Source: Chaenocephalus aceratus | Lineage: Eukaryota; Chordata; Actinopteri; Perciformes; Channichthyidae | Direction of reading: 5' to 3' | NCBI GenBank assembly: GCA_023974075.1 | Contig: JAMFTG010000705.1 | Location: 1-64,000 of the forward strand | DNA: 64,000 nucleotides | In this document: piece by piece, positions 49,169-61,366 of the stretch | Layout of the letters: every line of letters begins with the position of its first letter | Numbering within the stretch: the first letter of the stretch is position 1 | Notes under the pieces: generated by a model | Databases searched by the model: none | The model's input: only the letters and a program-made list of their open reading frames with translations | Told to the model about the DNA's origin: nothing | Translations under genes and position numbers: made by a program

Positions 49169-49728
49169 ACAATGCTCAGCGGGCACTCAAATATCTTCCC
49201 ACCTTTTAAAGAAAGAAATACTGATAAATAACGATGAGTCCTTCACTTGCTCAGACCCATGCCAGGATGACGGATAAAGCTGCAGCTCAGGAGACAAAAC
49301 ATGAATCCACATATGGTGCTCGACACGACATCGTGCATCTCAATTAAGCTCCACAGCTGGGGAGATTTAGTCATGCAGCTCGCCAGGTTGACCTCACCTG
49401 AACCTCTGCGTTGGCAGATGCCTGAGCAAATCTATTGATTCTCTCCCAGCGAGCGGAGCATGTCGAGGAGGGAGGGGAACGCTGGAGGAATGCTGCTTTT
49501 ATGTCGCTCCCATGGGGAAGTTATCTGCAGAACCCATGGGCACGGGCGTCTCTGGGAATTCCTTTCAAAGGCTCTGCACGCCTACTGGCTTGCTAAGAAG
49601 GAGAAAGACATGTTGGGTTGTGATTATTTTTAGCACTGTCAGTGGGAACCGCCATCAACCAGAGCTGGGAAGAGAACATGCAGAGGAGAGCAAACAGGAT
49701 GTGAATTAATGGTGTTTAGTTTTTAGAG
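49169..49728. other. No gene recognised
   Basis: Non-coding single-copy DNA; the 65-codon ORF at 49512 has no known domain. Confidence 0.4.
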
Positions 49729-50850
49729 AGGCCGACTCAGTGGACATTTTTAAACGCCGGCTAAAGACATATCTTTTTATTAGCAATGTTATCGGTGTCG
49801 GTTATTCTCGTGTCCCGTGTGAGAAGCTTAAAAGGAGACTAAATGGAGTCTCTGAAATTGTTGCAAATTGGTACTTTAATTAAAAATAATGGCACGGTTA
49901 TGTTCACAAACAGGAACAACAGCTGTGTCTCTGGCTCTGGTAGTGAAGAAAGAGACCTAACACTTCAGGTCGAGCTGTTTATATATCCTCTGCTGGCTCC
50001 TCCCTGCAGGCCGGCTCTCCACTTACAATGTCCGTTGTTACGCATATCAGAGGATACAGACATTGTACATTCAATATATATCTAAACATCTAAACACGCC
50101 TTTTCTCTTCCTTAACTCTTTCATGACTTTTCATTTAACACATTTTAAACGCTGTAATCAATACTCCAAAAAATACAGGCAATACATCACGGCAGTTCGG
50201 TTTCCGGTCGTTCCTGATGTTGACACATGCTAAACAATAACGTACTCAAATAAACTGTACCTTTATTTCAAATTCCACAATAATAATATCTCAACGTCTA
50301 TAGTTGTAGTGTCGAAATCAGTAGGTTCCGGTTTGCATCATCATATCATATCGCTGCTAAATTCACCTCTATAGTAATTGATCTATTAGCCTCATGCTAA
50401 ATGCTAACCGGAGATGAAGGATTTTCAGGATAAAAGCTTAACAACTGGTTGTGCACAAAAACGTCTGGTTTTTCAGTATAAGACAGCATTTAAACTGACG
50501 GTATGTTTAAGGTGCACTTATGCCATCAAAACATTGATTTGAATTTCTAACAGCAACCCCCCACTTAGTCTTTATTATGTACCTGTCTTTTTCTTTGTAT
50601 TTCTGTTGTTCCTATATGTTCACTTTGTTGTGGGGTTTGATATTGTTGCATCGACTCTTGTCTTGTGTCTTATCTGTCAGAGAGAAACCATTATTTATTT
50701 TATTTGTATTATCATACCTTTGACCGCCTTGTCTTTATCAACCTGATCAAATGTTATATTTTTAAGTTCGTAACAAATCATCTGGTAATACCTTTGAGCT
50801 GCATGTGTTGTATGAAAAATGCTGTATAAATAAAGCTTTATTATTGAGTA
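49729..50850 (+). mobile_element. LINE 3' fragments
   Basis: At 49729-49794 the plus strand encodes DSVDIFKRRLKTYLF, a typical C-terminus of a LINE reverse transcriptase ORF. At 50795-50850, TTTGAGCTGCATGTGTTGTA and ATGCTGTATAAATAAAGCTT form a classic LINE 3' tail. Whether the two belong to one insertion is unclear; the sequence between is AT-rich. Confidence 0.55.
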
Positions 50851-51771
50851 TTTGTATAAGCTGGATGTAATATTTGAGGCTGTAGAATTGTGTCCGGTTC
50901 ATTAGTGGCGTTCGCCTTATATTCCCAGAGGCTGAACGTGTGCGAAAGCGATGACGCCTCGCCTGGAGGTTTAGCGTGTATCTCCCAGGAGCACCTGCAT
51001 GAGACGTGCACTGGTTTCTCACACCGTGGTCGATGCAAGTAGACCGATGATGATCACGCCGCTTTGAAGATTATCATGTGCTCATCCATGCTTTGTGTCG
51101 CGTGCATATTCGACCCTCTGTCTGAAAGCTCCTGCTGTGTGGACGCAGGTAAACTAAACACACACACACACACAAATGGCCAACAGAGGAAACCACATAA
51201 CAGTTATATATCTATGACTCCAATAAAGCCTCAATAAAGCTGATGAAGATTATGAATATTCCAATTACTTGTATACAGACTATTCTTGCACTATTCTATT
51301 TCATTTGTACTACTTGCACTATGTTATCTGTTGTATTGTGTTGCACTGTTGGAGGAGCCTGTGACCTAAGTGTAGCTATATGTAGAAATGACCTAAAATC
51401 ACATCTCCATACTTTCTGTGTTGCTATGAACCTATATTGATTCGGTGCGAGTTGTCGCTTCTAAAATAGTATCTACATGTCACGGCTCTCACGATGTCTC
51501 TGGATTATTTTGGGTAACTGAGTCATATTTTCTGCAGAGGAACTTTGAGTTTTTCAAATATTATATTGTGGGCTTTTAGCACCACGAGCCAAGTGCCGTT
51601 TAGCTCCATTGTATTTTGGGTGGAAATGAAATGAAATAATCTCACAGATTTTCTCATCTGGAACGGTTTAGCCTCGGTTATATCATTAACCTATATAAGA
51701 TTTATGTAACTGCATATTTAGACTCTTGAAAAGAATCTTGAGTGAGCTGAAAAAAGTCCACAAGAAACAGG
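50851..51771. other. No gene recognised
   Basis: Non-coding; a short CA run at about 51158-51174. Confidence 0.4.
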
Positions 51772-52163
51772 GGCCGTTTCTCAATCTCGAGGAAACTGGC
51801 TTCCAAGCCAATATTTCAAGGATGCTACGTCATCGAGTGCCGCCGAAGGACTGTTCCAATCTCCAGTATACTTGGAATTCCACCGAGGCCGCGTCCTTGA
51901 TTTGGGGGTAATTTCGAGGCTGCACATGGGTAGACTTCGCGTCCTTCAAATCCCCACAATGCTTTGCGCACGGACCAATTTCCCCAAATCTGTGGCGGAA
52001 AATGTAAGGTGGGGCCTCTCATGTGACGCACACCTGCACGCTTGCTCGCCTGTTCCACTCTTCGTTTTCCGAATGCCAGGAAGGATTCTCGCCTAGCTTC
52101 TGAAGCAAGTGACTCGGAAGACATGTGCTACCAAGCAAGCATCCTCGCGATTGAGAAACGGCC
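51772..52163. mobile_element. MITE with TTTCTCAAT ends, second locus
   Basis: GGCCGTTTCTCAATCTCGAG at the left and GCGATTGAGAAACGGCC at the right form good inverted ends. The interior matches 4132-4506. Confidence 0.85.
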
Positions 52164-53990
52164 AGTGTTTCTAACCAACCCAGGAAGCTAAAGTTAGCTT
52201 AATTAGCGAGCTAGCTACAGCTAATGAAACCTCTTATTACAGCCACTATGATTAACAGGCCGTTTCTCAATCTCGAGGATATTGGCTTCCAAGCCAATAT
52301 TTCAGGGATGCTACGTCGGAAGCCAGTTTCCTCGAGATTGAGAAACGGCCAGTGGGCGTTTCTCAATGTCGAGTAAGGATGCTCCAGAGCCACTATTTCA
52401 AGCATACTATGTCATCGAGTGCCGCCGAAGGACTGTTCCAATGTCCAGCATACTTGGAATTCTACCGAGGACGGCGTACTTCGTAGCGAGAAATTTCGAG
52501 GCTGCACATGTGTAGACTCCGCGGTCTTAAAATCCCCACAATGCTTTGCGCACGGACCAATTTCCAAATCTTTGGCGGAAATCGCGCTCCGTTTAAAGCG
52601 GGGCCTCGCATATGACGCACACTTGTTAGCCTGTTCTACAATTCTTCATTTTCAGAGGCTAGGAAGGATTCTCGCCTCGCTTCTGAAGCAAGTGACTCGG
52701 AAGACATGTGCTACCAAGCAAGCATCCTCGCGATTGAGAAACGGACAGTGTTTCTAACCAACCCAGGAAGCTAAAGTTAGCTTAATTAGCGAGCTAGCTA
52801 CAGCTAATGAAACCTCTTATTACAGCCACTATGATTAACAGGCCATTTCTCAATCTCGAGGATATTGGCTTCCAAGCCAATATTTCAGGGATGCTACGTC
52901 GGAAGCCAGTTTCCTCGAGATTGAGAAACGGCCAGTGGGCGTTTCTCAATATCGAGTAAGGATGCTCCAGAGCCACTATTTCAAGCATACTATGTCATCG
53001 AGTGCCGCCGAAGGACTGTTCCAATGTCCAGCATACTTGGAATTCTACCGAGGACGGCGTACTTCGTAGCGAGAAATTTCGAGGCTGCACATGTGTAGAC
53101 TCCGCGGTCTTAAAATCCCCACAATGCTTTGCGCACGGACCAATTTCCAAATCTTTGGCGGAAATCGCGCTCCGTTTAAAGCGGGGCCTCGCATATGACG
53201 CACACTTGTTAGCCTGTTCTACAATTCTTCATTTTCAGAGGCTAGGAAGGATTCTCGCCTCGCTTCTGAAGCAAGTGACTCGGAAGACATGTGCTACCAA
53301 GCAAGCATCCTCGCGATTGAGAAACGGACAGTGTTTCTAACCAACCCAGGAAGCTAAAGTTAGCTTAATTAGCGAGCTAGCTACAGCTAATGAAACCTCT
53401 TATTACAGCCACTATGATTAACAGGCCATTTCTCAATCTCGAGGATATTGGCTTCCAAGCCAATATTTCAGGGATGCTACGTCGGAAGCCAGTTTCCTCG
53501 AGATTGAGAAACGGCCAGTGGGCGTTTCTCAATGTCGAGTAAGGATGCTCCAGAGCCACTATTTCAAGCATACTATGTCATCGAGTGCCGCCGAAGGACT
53601 GTTCCAATGTCCAGCATACTTGGAATTCTACCGAGGACGGCGTACTTCGTAGAGAGAAATGTCGAGGCTGCACATGTGTAGACTCCGCGGTCTTAAAATC
53701 CCCACAATGCTTTGCGCACGGACCAATTTCCAAATCTTTGGCGGAAATCGCGCTCCGTTTAAAGCGGGGCCTCGCATATGACGCACACTTGTTAGCCTCT
53801 ACTACAATTCTTCGTTTTCCGAGGCTAGGAAGGATTCTTGCCTCGCTTCTGAAGCAAGTGACTCGGAGGTACACGTGCTACCAAGCGAGCGTCCTCGACA
53901 TTGAGAAACACCCACTGTTTCTAACCAACCCAGGAAGCTAACGTTAGCTTAATTAGACAGCTAGCTACAGCTAATACAACCTGTTATTGC
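52163..53990. repeat. 583-bp tandem triplication containing nested MITEs
   Basis: Three copies start at 52163, 52746 and 53329, plus the beginning of a fourth at about 53912. Each holds a short MITE (about 110 bp, between CTCAATCTCGAG and CTCGAGATTGAG) next to a full MITE of the 4132 family. Copies 1 and 2 differ at only a few bases. The 112-codon ORF repeated at 52419, 53002 and 53585 is a by-product. Confidence 0.95.
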
Positions 53991-55034
53991 AGCTGCAAAA
54001 ATTTATAGTTTCAGCTAAAATTGGTAAACCTCCTTTTGTCTAACCTCTATGTAAAACTAAGTAACCATTGTTTAAGAAGTCCACTTAAGACAGCATTATT
54101 AAACCACTCATGATGCTAATGTTAGCTCAATTGGTTAGCTTAATTAGCTAGCTAATAAAACCTGTTATTTCAGCCGCTAAAATTGGTACGCCTGCTTTAT
54201 AACTCACATTTCTAATCTTGAACTGCATACATGTATGTGCTATTCAAATATGTGAGATTGACAGTCATAGCAACAATAATTGGATGCATAAAAAAACATT
54301 TTCTATCTTAGATGTTTATTTCCAACACATGCAAAAGGCACATGGTCATTTTCCTCTCTGCAGCTTCCTTTAAAATCACACTTCTCTGTTGATACTATTC
54401 CCACTGACTGATCCACCAACACTTATTTCCAGGATCACGGTGAACATGCTTTAGCTCCTCTTGAATCTGCCCACTCGGCACATTGCAATCCGCCTGATTG
54501 AACATGGCATGCTGAGAATCTGCTGAAACAATATAAGCATGGAGAGAGATCTATATATAGTCATTGTCACCCTCTTATTAAATCATAATATGATAATTAA
54601 AGTTCCTTAGGCAGCCATTAAACCCCACTTTTAATATTTGAACGTTTTATTAAAGTGAATTAATCTAATTCAAAGAGTGTAAAATTATCAAACCTTTGAG
54701 GGCAATGTTCTCTTTTCAGAACATTGTGTTATTGTTTGACATTTCCTGCAGAGAATGTATTTGAAGTCTCCTGCATGTTATACTTGCTGGCAGCGGGAAC
54801 ATGTTGCTAAGTGCCTCAGCCCAGGAGGACGTTAGAAGTGAGAAGTGGGCTGATGGAGAGGAGTTGGCGTTGACCAGCTGCGGCGAAATAAAAACCCAAG
54901 GCATGTGTAGACAAAGGTGCTAAATACACACAGACTTGGAGTTCGCCAGCAGTCGAATATTCCCCAAAAAGCTCTGCATGAAATCTGGATCACTGATAAT
55001 CAGGGTTCTATAGATAGATATATACTTTATTAAG
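53991..55034. other. Mostly unrecognised non-coding DNA
   Basis: Near 54115-54180, TTAGCTTAATTAGCTAGCTA and ACCTGTTATTTCAGC repeat the tail of the 583-bp unit in diverged form. The rest is AT-rich single-copy DNA. Confidence 0.5.
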
Positions 55035-55560
55035 ATAATTAAGACATTGCATTACATTTAGCTGACGCTTTTATCCAAAGCGACTTACAATAAGTGCGTT
55101 CCACCAACAAAATACAAACTTGAAGAAAACAGAATCATAAAGTACATCAGGTTTCATAGAGCCAAGCGTTTCAAGTGCTACTCAGCTGGCTTTAGAGGAG
55201 CCAGTCCTTTGTTAGTATATAAGTGCTTTGTTAGTAGTTCTATCGCTCGAGGTGGAGTCGAAGGAGATGAGTTTCAGTCTGGAAGGTGTGTGAGCTTTCT
55301 GCCGTCCTGATGTCAATGGGAGCTCATTCCACCATCTTGGAGCCAGGACAGCAAACCCACGTGTTTCTGCTGATGGGAACTTGGGTCCCCCTCGCAGCGA
55401 GGGTGCAGCGAGTCGTTTGGTTGATGCAGAGCGGAGTGCACGCGCTGGGGTGCACGGTTTAACCATGTCCTGGATGTAGGAAGGGCCAGATCCATTCGCA
55501 GCATGGTACGCAAGCACCAGTGTCTTGAAGTGGATTCTAGCAGTTACCGGAAGCAAGATA
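55035..55560 (-). mobile_element. LINE 3'-end fragment, copy 2
   Basis: About 95% identical to 25926-26390 and longer at the far side. The minus strand again reads GFAVLAPRWWNELPLTSG. Truncated and non-functional. Confidence 0.7.
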
Positions 55561-55804
55561 AACCTTTTATTAAATGGGACATTCAGTAGTTTAACAGCAA
55601 CAGGGTAAGAATGAAAAACAGCACAGATTAACACAATTAAGGATAAAATGATAAAATAACTATAAAATAAGAAATTAATTCAAACATATATACATATTTG
55701 GTCATGTGTACATATTATTTACATGTGTGTGTGAAAACTGTATTTTATGTCCAGTATTAATCCCTAATTGAGAAATGATTTTGTTACAGGACCAGTGTGT
55801 TCAA

Positions 55805-56030
55805 CATTAAATGGTAAATGGACTGTACTTATAAAACGCTTTATCCAGTCTTTAAGACCCCTCAAAGCGCTCTACATGCTACATGTCGTTCACCCATTCA
55901 CACAGAGCAGTGTTACTCTAGGACCTGACATGCACACACATTCACACATCGTTGGCCATCGGGAGCAACTCAGGGTTAAGTCTCTTGCCCAAGGATACAT
56001 CGACATGTTGACTGGACGGGCAGTATTAAA
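55805..56030. repeat. Dispersed fish repeat (AATGGTAAATGGACTGTACT)
   Basis: AATGGTAAATGGACTGTACT, CCCTCAAAGCGCTCTACATG, CACCCATTCACAC and CTCTTGCCCAAGGATACATC are signatures of a very common teleost retroposon. The exact class is not certain. Confidence 0.7.
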
Positions 56031-56329
56031 ATACAAATACTTACACTTACATTTTAATAATTAAAGTACAAATACTTAAAAAGTGGAATAGTTAAAAATA
56101 AAATAAGGGTTATGACATTTATTCCGTTAAAATTACTTGATACTCAAACAAAAATATTAGTATGATTACTTTTCGTTGCTTTGGGATTACCTTAATATCA
56201 TAGCAATGCAAAAAAAGACATGTTTTATGTAAGACAACGGAACAATGCAACCTTAGAAATATAGTATTTTTGTTTGAAGAATGAAAGTAGCCTAAATGAA
56301 AACCATATTTGGGCAGTACGCGTTCCTAT

Positions 56330-57079
56330 TAGAGATGTCCCGATCCGATCACGTGATCGGGGATCGGAGCCGATCATGTGATTTTCAAAAAATCGGGGAT
56401 CGGGATTTTTTTTTAATTTAATGTTACAAAACAAAAATGACCATGTTCACGTCTTAAAGTCATCCTGAGGACTTAGTTTTGGTTTAAAATTACACAACAT
56501 CATGTATGTGTTGCTTCTTTTGGGCTTGTTTTCAGACCTGGTTGCTTATTCCTCTCAAAGCAACAGAGTGGGCGCAGTGTCTCATAGCAGCAGCAAGCTA
56601 ACGAGAGGCTACGTTCAGCTGGTGACTCGGGAGTCGGGACAGAGAAAATGTCAGGAGTTTGGAAGTATTATGAAATTGAAAGCGAAGGCAGTGTAACAGC
56701 CAGATGCAATGTTTGCAAGGCAGAGGTTCTGCGTGGTGGAAAGAACAGAGCTACGTTCAACACGACCAATCTAATCCGCCACCTGAGAAACAAACACCAA
56801 CAACAACACGGCGAGTACACAGCGGCCACTCAGGTAACGGCACTGAAACAACCGACACTTTCAGAGACTTTCAAAAGGAAAGAGAAACTGCCCCAGAACA
56901 GAGAAAAGGCCCAAAACATAACAGCCAAGATAGCTGAATTCATCGCGTTGGATGACCAGCCGTTATCTGTTACCTTTTTTTCTCTTAATAAAAGATCGGA
57001 TCGAGAAAATCGGCAGATTGTCAAAATCAAACGATCGGAATCGGATCGGGAGCAAAAAAAGGTGATCGGGACATCCCTA
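56330..57079 (+). mobile_element. hAT element with BED-finger exon, perfect target duplication
   Basis: The ends TAGAGATGTCCCGATCCGAT and GTGATCGGGACATCCCTA are inverted repeats, flanked by GTTCCTAT on both sides (56322-56329 and 57080-57087), the 8-bp duplication of hAT. At 750 bp it is internally deleted, keeping the start of the transposase gene and the two terminal regions. Confidence 0.95.
56648..56985 (+). pseudogene. hAT transposase N-terminus with BED zinc finger (truncated)
   Basis: From ATG 56648 the frame encodes a ZBED-type N-terminus: VWKYYEI at 4-10, zinc ligands C20, C23, H45 and H50 (C-x2-C...H-x4-H), then the hAT segment TLSETFKRKEKLP and IAEFIALDDQPLSV. All catalytic hAT domains are missing because the frame then enters the right terminal region of the element. 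The BED finger binds DNA in related transposases. It could still make a short DNA-binding peptide if transcribed, but there is no evidence of use by the host. Confidence 0.8.
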
Positions 57080-57087
57080 GTTCCTAT

Positions 57088-58409
57088 AATATATTGATCT
57101 GTATTTTACAATGTACTGTAACAGTAGTTTTTTGTAACTGTAAGGGAGTACAGTTACCCTTATTTCCTGATTACATAATTACATGTAATCCCCAAGCCTG
57201 CATATAATCAATTAACATATGCACATTTTATGAGTTGGTGTATGATGCTGAACTTAACACTAAATATCCTGATTACATACAAATCCCTGGTTTATATATT
57301 ATATGTTCTGGTCTGTCATTCATCTATATTATTAATTGTTATTGGCTTCTCACCTGACAGATAATCAACATTTCTTACTGTATGTATCAATGCAGTTTGA
57401 GTCTCTAAACACAGCAAGAACAGCAGAAGTTGAAGCTAACTGGTTATCAGCTGGACAACACACGCCTACCACTGCCGGCACTTCATCCATGCACAAGTTG
57501 TTTAAAACTGGGTTTGCAGGCAGATCAAATGTTCCTTCTTCTAATGAAAGAAAAACATGCTTAAGCCAAGAGTGAAATGGCATCATGTTGTTGGACCTGA
57601 CTCCAAATAATGGCTGATGTTAATACGGTTTGCAAAGTAGAAACACAGGCACCACATTCACAGAAAACCATAGCAACAAGCGGCACAGCACCTCGGGAAC
57701 ACACAAGTCATGTTTTCACTGTGCGTAATGGGGTTTTAGGGCCATCTAGCTCGCTCGGAGTCTGCCAAGCATCTCCTGAATATGAATGCTGTGCAACAAT
57801 AGCATGCAAAACAAAGCCCCCCCCCCCCCCCCACAGAGACTTGTTGTTGTGGTGCTAACATATGGGCTCGATTGCATGCTCCCGTTTCACTCGCAGATGT
57901 TGGGTCAACGCGGTTCTTTTCTTAGGCGGCTCTAAATCGTTGTTCGGGACTTTTCGCTGTGCTCCCGTCGTTCTGATCATCAGGCGGGGTAATCAAGCAC
58001 ATATTGTTGCCGTGCAATAGATCTCATTCATATTGTAATGTTTCTTCAAGGGAATTCAGACCAGAAGCTCAGTGTGTGATAAAACGCTGCCGACATGCAC
58101 ATCAAAGTGGCGCGTGCAAACATCCTTAAAGCTGATGGAGGTGGACAGGGTCGCTCTAGAACAAATCGAATGGGGGGGCAATCATTTACCAAGCGGGGGC
58201 ACACACTGCCGTCAACAACCAACACACAAACACAACTTCAAAAAACATGCTGTAAAGTCTCTTGTCTTTCACACACGTTGCAGGGTGCAGTGCTATTGTA
58301 TAGCGCACCTAAGACCTCTGCATGCATGCACGGTTGAGGCACGACCACCACAACAGAAACATATGGACATAGGCCACCATACAAAAAGTGTGCAAATGTA
58401 TTTACTATC
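57088..58409. other. No gene recognised
   Basis: A C run at 57819-57832. Short ORFs at 57336 and 57610 (79 and 82 codons) show no domain I know. Single-copy within the window. Confidence 0.4.
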
Positions 58410-58417
58410 CTATCCAT

Positions 58418-59423
58418 TAGTGCTGGGGGGAAACGATTATTTCGAAAACGATTAATCGGGCGATTATTTGATCGATTAGTCGACTAATCTAACGATTGTT
58501 TTTCTGTTGTTCAATTCATAAAAAACGTAATGTAAAAAAAAAAATGTTCACGATACTGTGTCTCAGGGGATCTTAATATTTAAGAACCTATTAATGTGTT
58601 ATACCAGATTAACGGGAATAATCTCAGCTAACTGACGACACAAACCATGTTTACCAAAACAAATCACAAGTCTCATAAGAAGCATCTAAATGACCCATGG
58701 GCGAAAAATGCTAACGGACATTGGCACAGAACTCAAGATAAAAGTACCCTTATTACTTATCGTAGCTGCACATACAAGATATCCGATTAAAGATGAGACT
58801 CCACAGATTATGTAGGTATATAGTATCATCACTGAGTGATCCGGACTCGCGACAGGGGAAGCAAATACAGTCATCACAACACGTACCTTTACAGAGCTTC
58901 TAGGGAGATCGTCTCACCGTAGCTGTCAATCTGATCAAAAGACGTGTTCAATGGCATTCAAATGAGAAAAAACGCGGCTGAATCGGTTAATCCATAGGTT
59001 TTTAAGGTCTATGTATAAAAAGATGATTGAATTTATAATCCATAATTCCATTTTTATGTAAAAATCGGAGAGCAAATGCTAGCTGCTAATGGTAGCCACC
59101 ACAGCTAGCTGCCGCTTTAAATGTTCCAACATAGCCGTTGTGCTTGTGTGATATGCCAACTCCATTTGGCAAAGACTGCAAATGACAATATCTTTGCGTT
59201 TTGGACTAACTTTAAAATATTCCCATGCTTTTGAAGACCTAAGGCGAGATGTTTTCGTTTGAGGGCTTCGTGCGCAATCCTGTGAGGAGGAGGTGGTAGC
59301 CGTTTCAGTCTCCATTGTGTTTGAAGTGCGATTGCGAACTGCTTGTTGCTTTGTTTACACACCCACGTGTGTGTAGCGACGCGGAAATATGTCGTCGACG
59401 ATATTTTGAAGGCTACAGCACTA
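58418..59423 (-). mobile_element. Second hAT element with BED-finger exon, perfect target duplication
   Basis: Ends TAGTGCTGGGGGGAAACGAT and CTACAGCACTA are short inverted repeats flanked by CTATCCAT on both sides (58410-58417 and 59424-59431). 1,006 bp, with the transposase start on the minus strand near the right end. A related fragment lies at 63750-64000. Confidence 0.93.
59082..59315 (-). pseudogene. hAT transposase N-terminus, broken BED finger
   Basis: The minus-strand frame from ATG at 59315 reads SKAWEYFKVSPKRKDIVICS at 28-47, with zinc ligands C46, C49 and H65. The fourth ligand, expected around position 70, is replaced by Q69-L70 where the reading frame leaves transposase sequence, so the deletion junction falls inside the finger. 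Non-functional as a transposase. Confidence 0.75.
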
Positions 59424-59431
59424 CTATCCAT

Positions 59432-60129
59432 GTGAACATGTTTTAGGTGGGGGTGGGGATTCTTTTTTAAAATATTGAAGTTAAAAGCATCAATCTGGTG
59501 CACTTTGAGAGCAACATGAAGAGATCTATGGATAGCCTATCTCTCAGCATCCATATGAAACATAACTGTAAACAGATTTACTTTTTCTTTATGGATATTT
59601 TACTAATCACTCCTTTTAAACGGTATTCTTGTGTTACTGTAGTATTTCATACCCGTTTTTCATTTATTCTCTTATTTTTTTTAATAACTATAGGCTAATG
59701 ATCATAGAAATGTGTTGCTCGCAAATACTTGTTTATATAAATGGTGACCAAACCGTTTGAGACCCACTGAGATAACTTACACTAAAGTGAACTATCTAAA
59801 CACTGAGAGAGTCCTTACCTCACTGAGCTGACGTTATACGATCCTCTCAGTCTGACAGGAGAGGACTCTCCTCCACCTTGGTGTAGAAACAGCTTTTTAT
59901 ATCCGTTAGCATAGCTAGCTAACCAGATGCTAACAACAACATTCCGCGTTACCACTCGCGCACTCACAAAATGCGATCGTGCCACACACACGCAGAGCCG
60001 AGCTTGAATGAAACACAGAAGTAGGCTACTTGTACTGTTCTGTATATCATATTATTTTCGATGGCTTTACTGTATAATCAGTGTAACAGATCGCCACCGG
60101 GCTTTCATCTAAACACACAGCCCTTAGCA
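59432..60129. other. No feature seen
   Basis: AT-rich non-coding DNA. Confidence 0.4.
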
Positions 60130-60560
60130 CAACAATCTATAGAATACTATAGACAAATCTATGGACGAATTCTATAGAAATTTTCTGTAGAATACTACAG
60201 GATTTTTGCGGATATACTATAGAAATTGCCTACGTGTTTTACTATAGATTCTGGGAAATAATCTATAGAATACTATAGTATAGAAAATATATACTGTGTA
60301 GATGGTTTTTTTGTAGAAAATAATCTATAGACTCCTATAGAAAACCCCATGGATGCTTTCTATAGAACTGTTCTGTAGAATACTATAGAATTTGTGACCT
60401 ATATTCTATAGAATCTGTGGACATTTCTATAGAACTTCTTTGAAGAATACTATAGAATGTTTGCAGATATTCTATAGAATTTACCTATGGATTTTACTAT
60501 AGATTGCACCAAATAATTTATAGGATCCTATAGAAAATTGCTATTGTTTTCTATAAAATT
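60130..60560. repeat. CTATAG-rich degenerate tandem tract
   Basis: Over about 430 bp the motifs ATCTATAGAATACTATAGA, TTCTATAGAA and ACTATAGA recur every 15-30 bp, mostly as imperfect palindromes. It is either an old tandem repeat or an element full of small hairpins. No coding content. Confidence 0.8.
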
Positions 60561-60782
60561 GTTCTGCAGAACTTATAACATTAATTTACGGGAATTGTCC
60601 TTAAAGATTTTATAGGAAAACACTGTAATTTTACAGATGTATCTGCTCTTTTTACAGTCAATATCCTTTAATAAAAGTACAGCATTAAAACTTCTACGGG
60701 CAAAAAACACGTAAAAAAAACAAAAACCATAAAATTAAAGTAAAGATACTTTAACTGAAATAAAGTGCAAAAGCAATTAGTT

Positions 60783-60959
60783 AGACCCTCCAGAAAAACG
60801 CGATTCTGCGATCGCAGAAATTACCGCATAATCAGCAAAATGGCGCATATTTTTAAAAAGCCGCATATTTATCAAAAGGCCGCATAATCCCCGCATTTTT
60901 CCACACAAAGTTGAGGGGGGAAAAAGTGAACTCGTCTTGACGTGATGATGATGATGATT

Positions 60960-60992
<33 letters not shown>

Positions 60993-61366
60993 CGACGTCA
61001 TCAGCTCGCGCATCACAGAAGGTAAACAACACCGTAGAGTGAACGTGTGGCGCTCACACGAGAGAGAAAACACCAAGATGAAAACATCTAATCTCATTTA
61101 CCGACGAACATTTCTGCTAAAGACCGGGCAAAGCAGTTCCCGATGTCTCGCACGAAAGTGGGGGGAAACTATTCTGCACCCCGTGCAACTGTGTGTTGGA
61201 GCATAAGAGAACATCGACGGTGACGACCCACTTCCATTCATTCAAACATTCGAAAATGTTTTCTGCTGCTGCGGACAAGAAAGCCAAACAACTCGCGTTC
61301 ACCGAGGCATCGACCTCCAAAACCCTTTTGAGGGCTACAAGAAACGAGATGAGAAGCCAAGACTGA
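60783..61366 (+). mobile_element. hAT-type element fragment with zinc-finger coding relic
   Basis: Left end near ACCCTCCAGAAAAACGCGAT, then GCGATCGCAGAAATTACCGC and a ATG/GATG microsatellite (60944-60992). The coding relic described separately follows. The right terminus was not identified. Confidence 0.5.
61116..61366 (+). pseudogene. CGGBP1/hAT-like zinc-finger N-terminus, frameshifted
   Basis: The plus strand encodes AKDRAKQFP (61116-61142), then after a one-base shift DVSHESGGKLFCTPCNCVLE and a THFHSFKH segment, ending at TGA 61364. This is a C-x2-C...H-x5-H finger of the type in CGGBP1 and related hAT proteins. The frameshift between AKQFP and DVS and the early stop mark it as a dead copy. 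Confidence 0.6.

Noticed and set aside
57336..57858. Two adjacent plus-strand ORFs (79 and 82 codons) as a small gene
   Set aside because: No domain, no splice signals linking them and no sign of conservation that I can judge; left unassigned.
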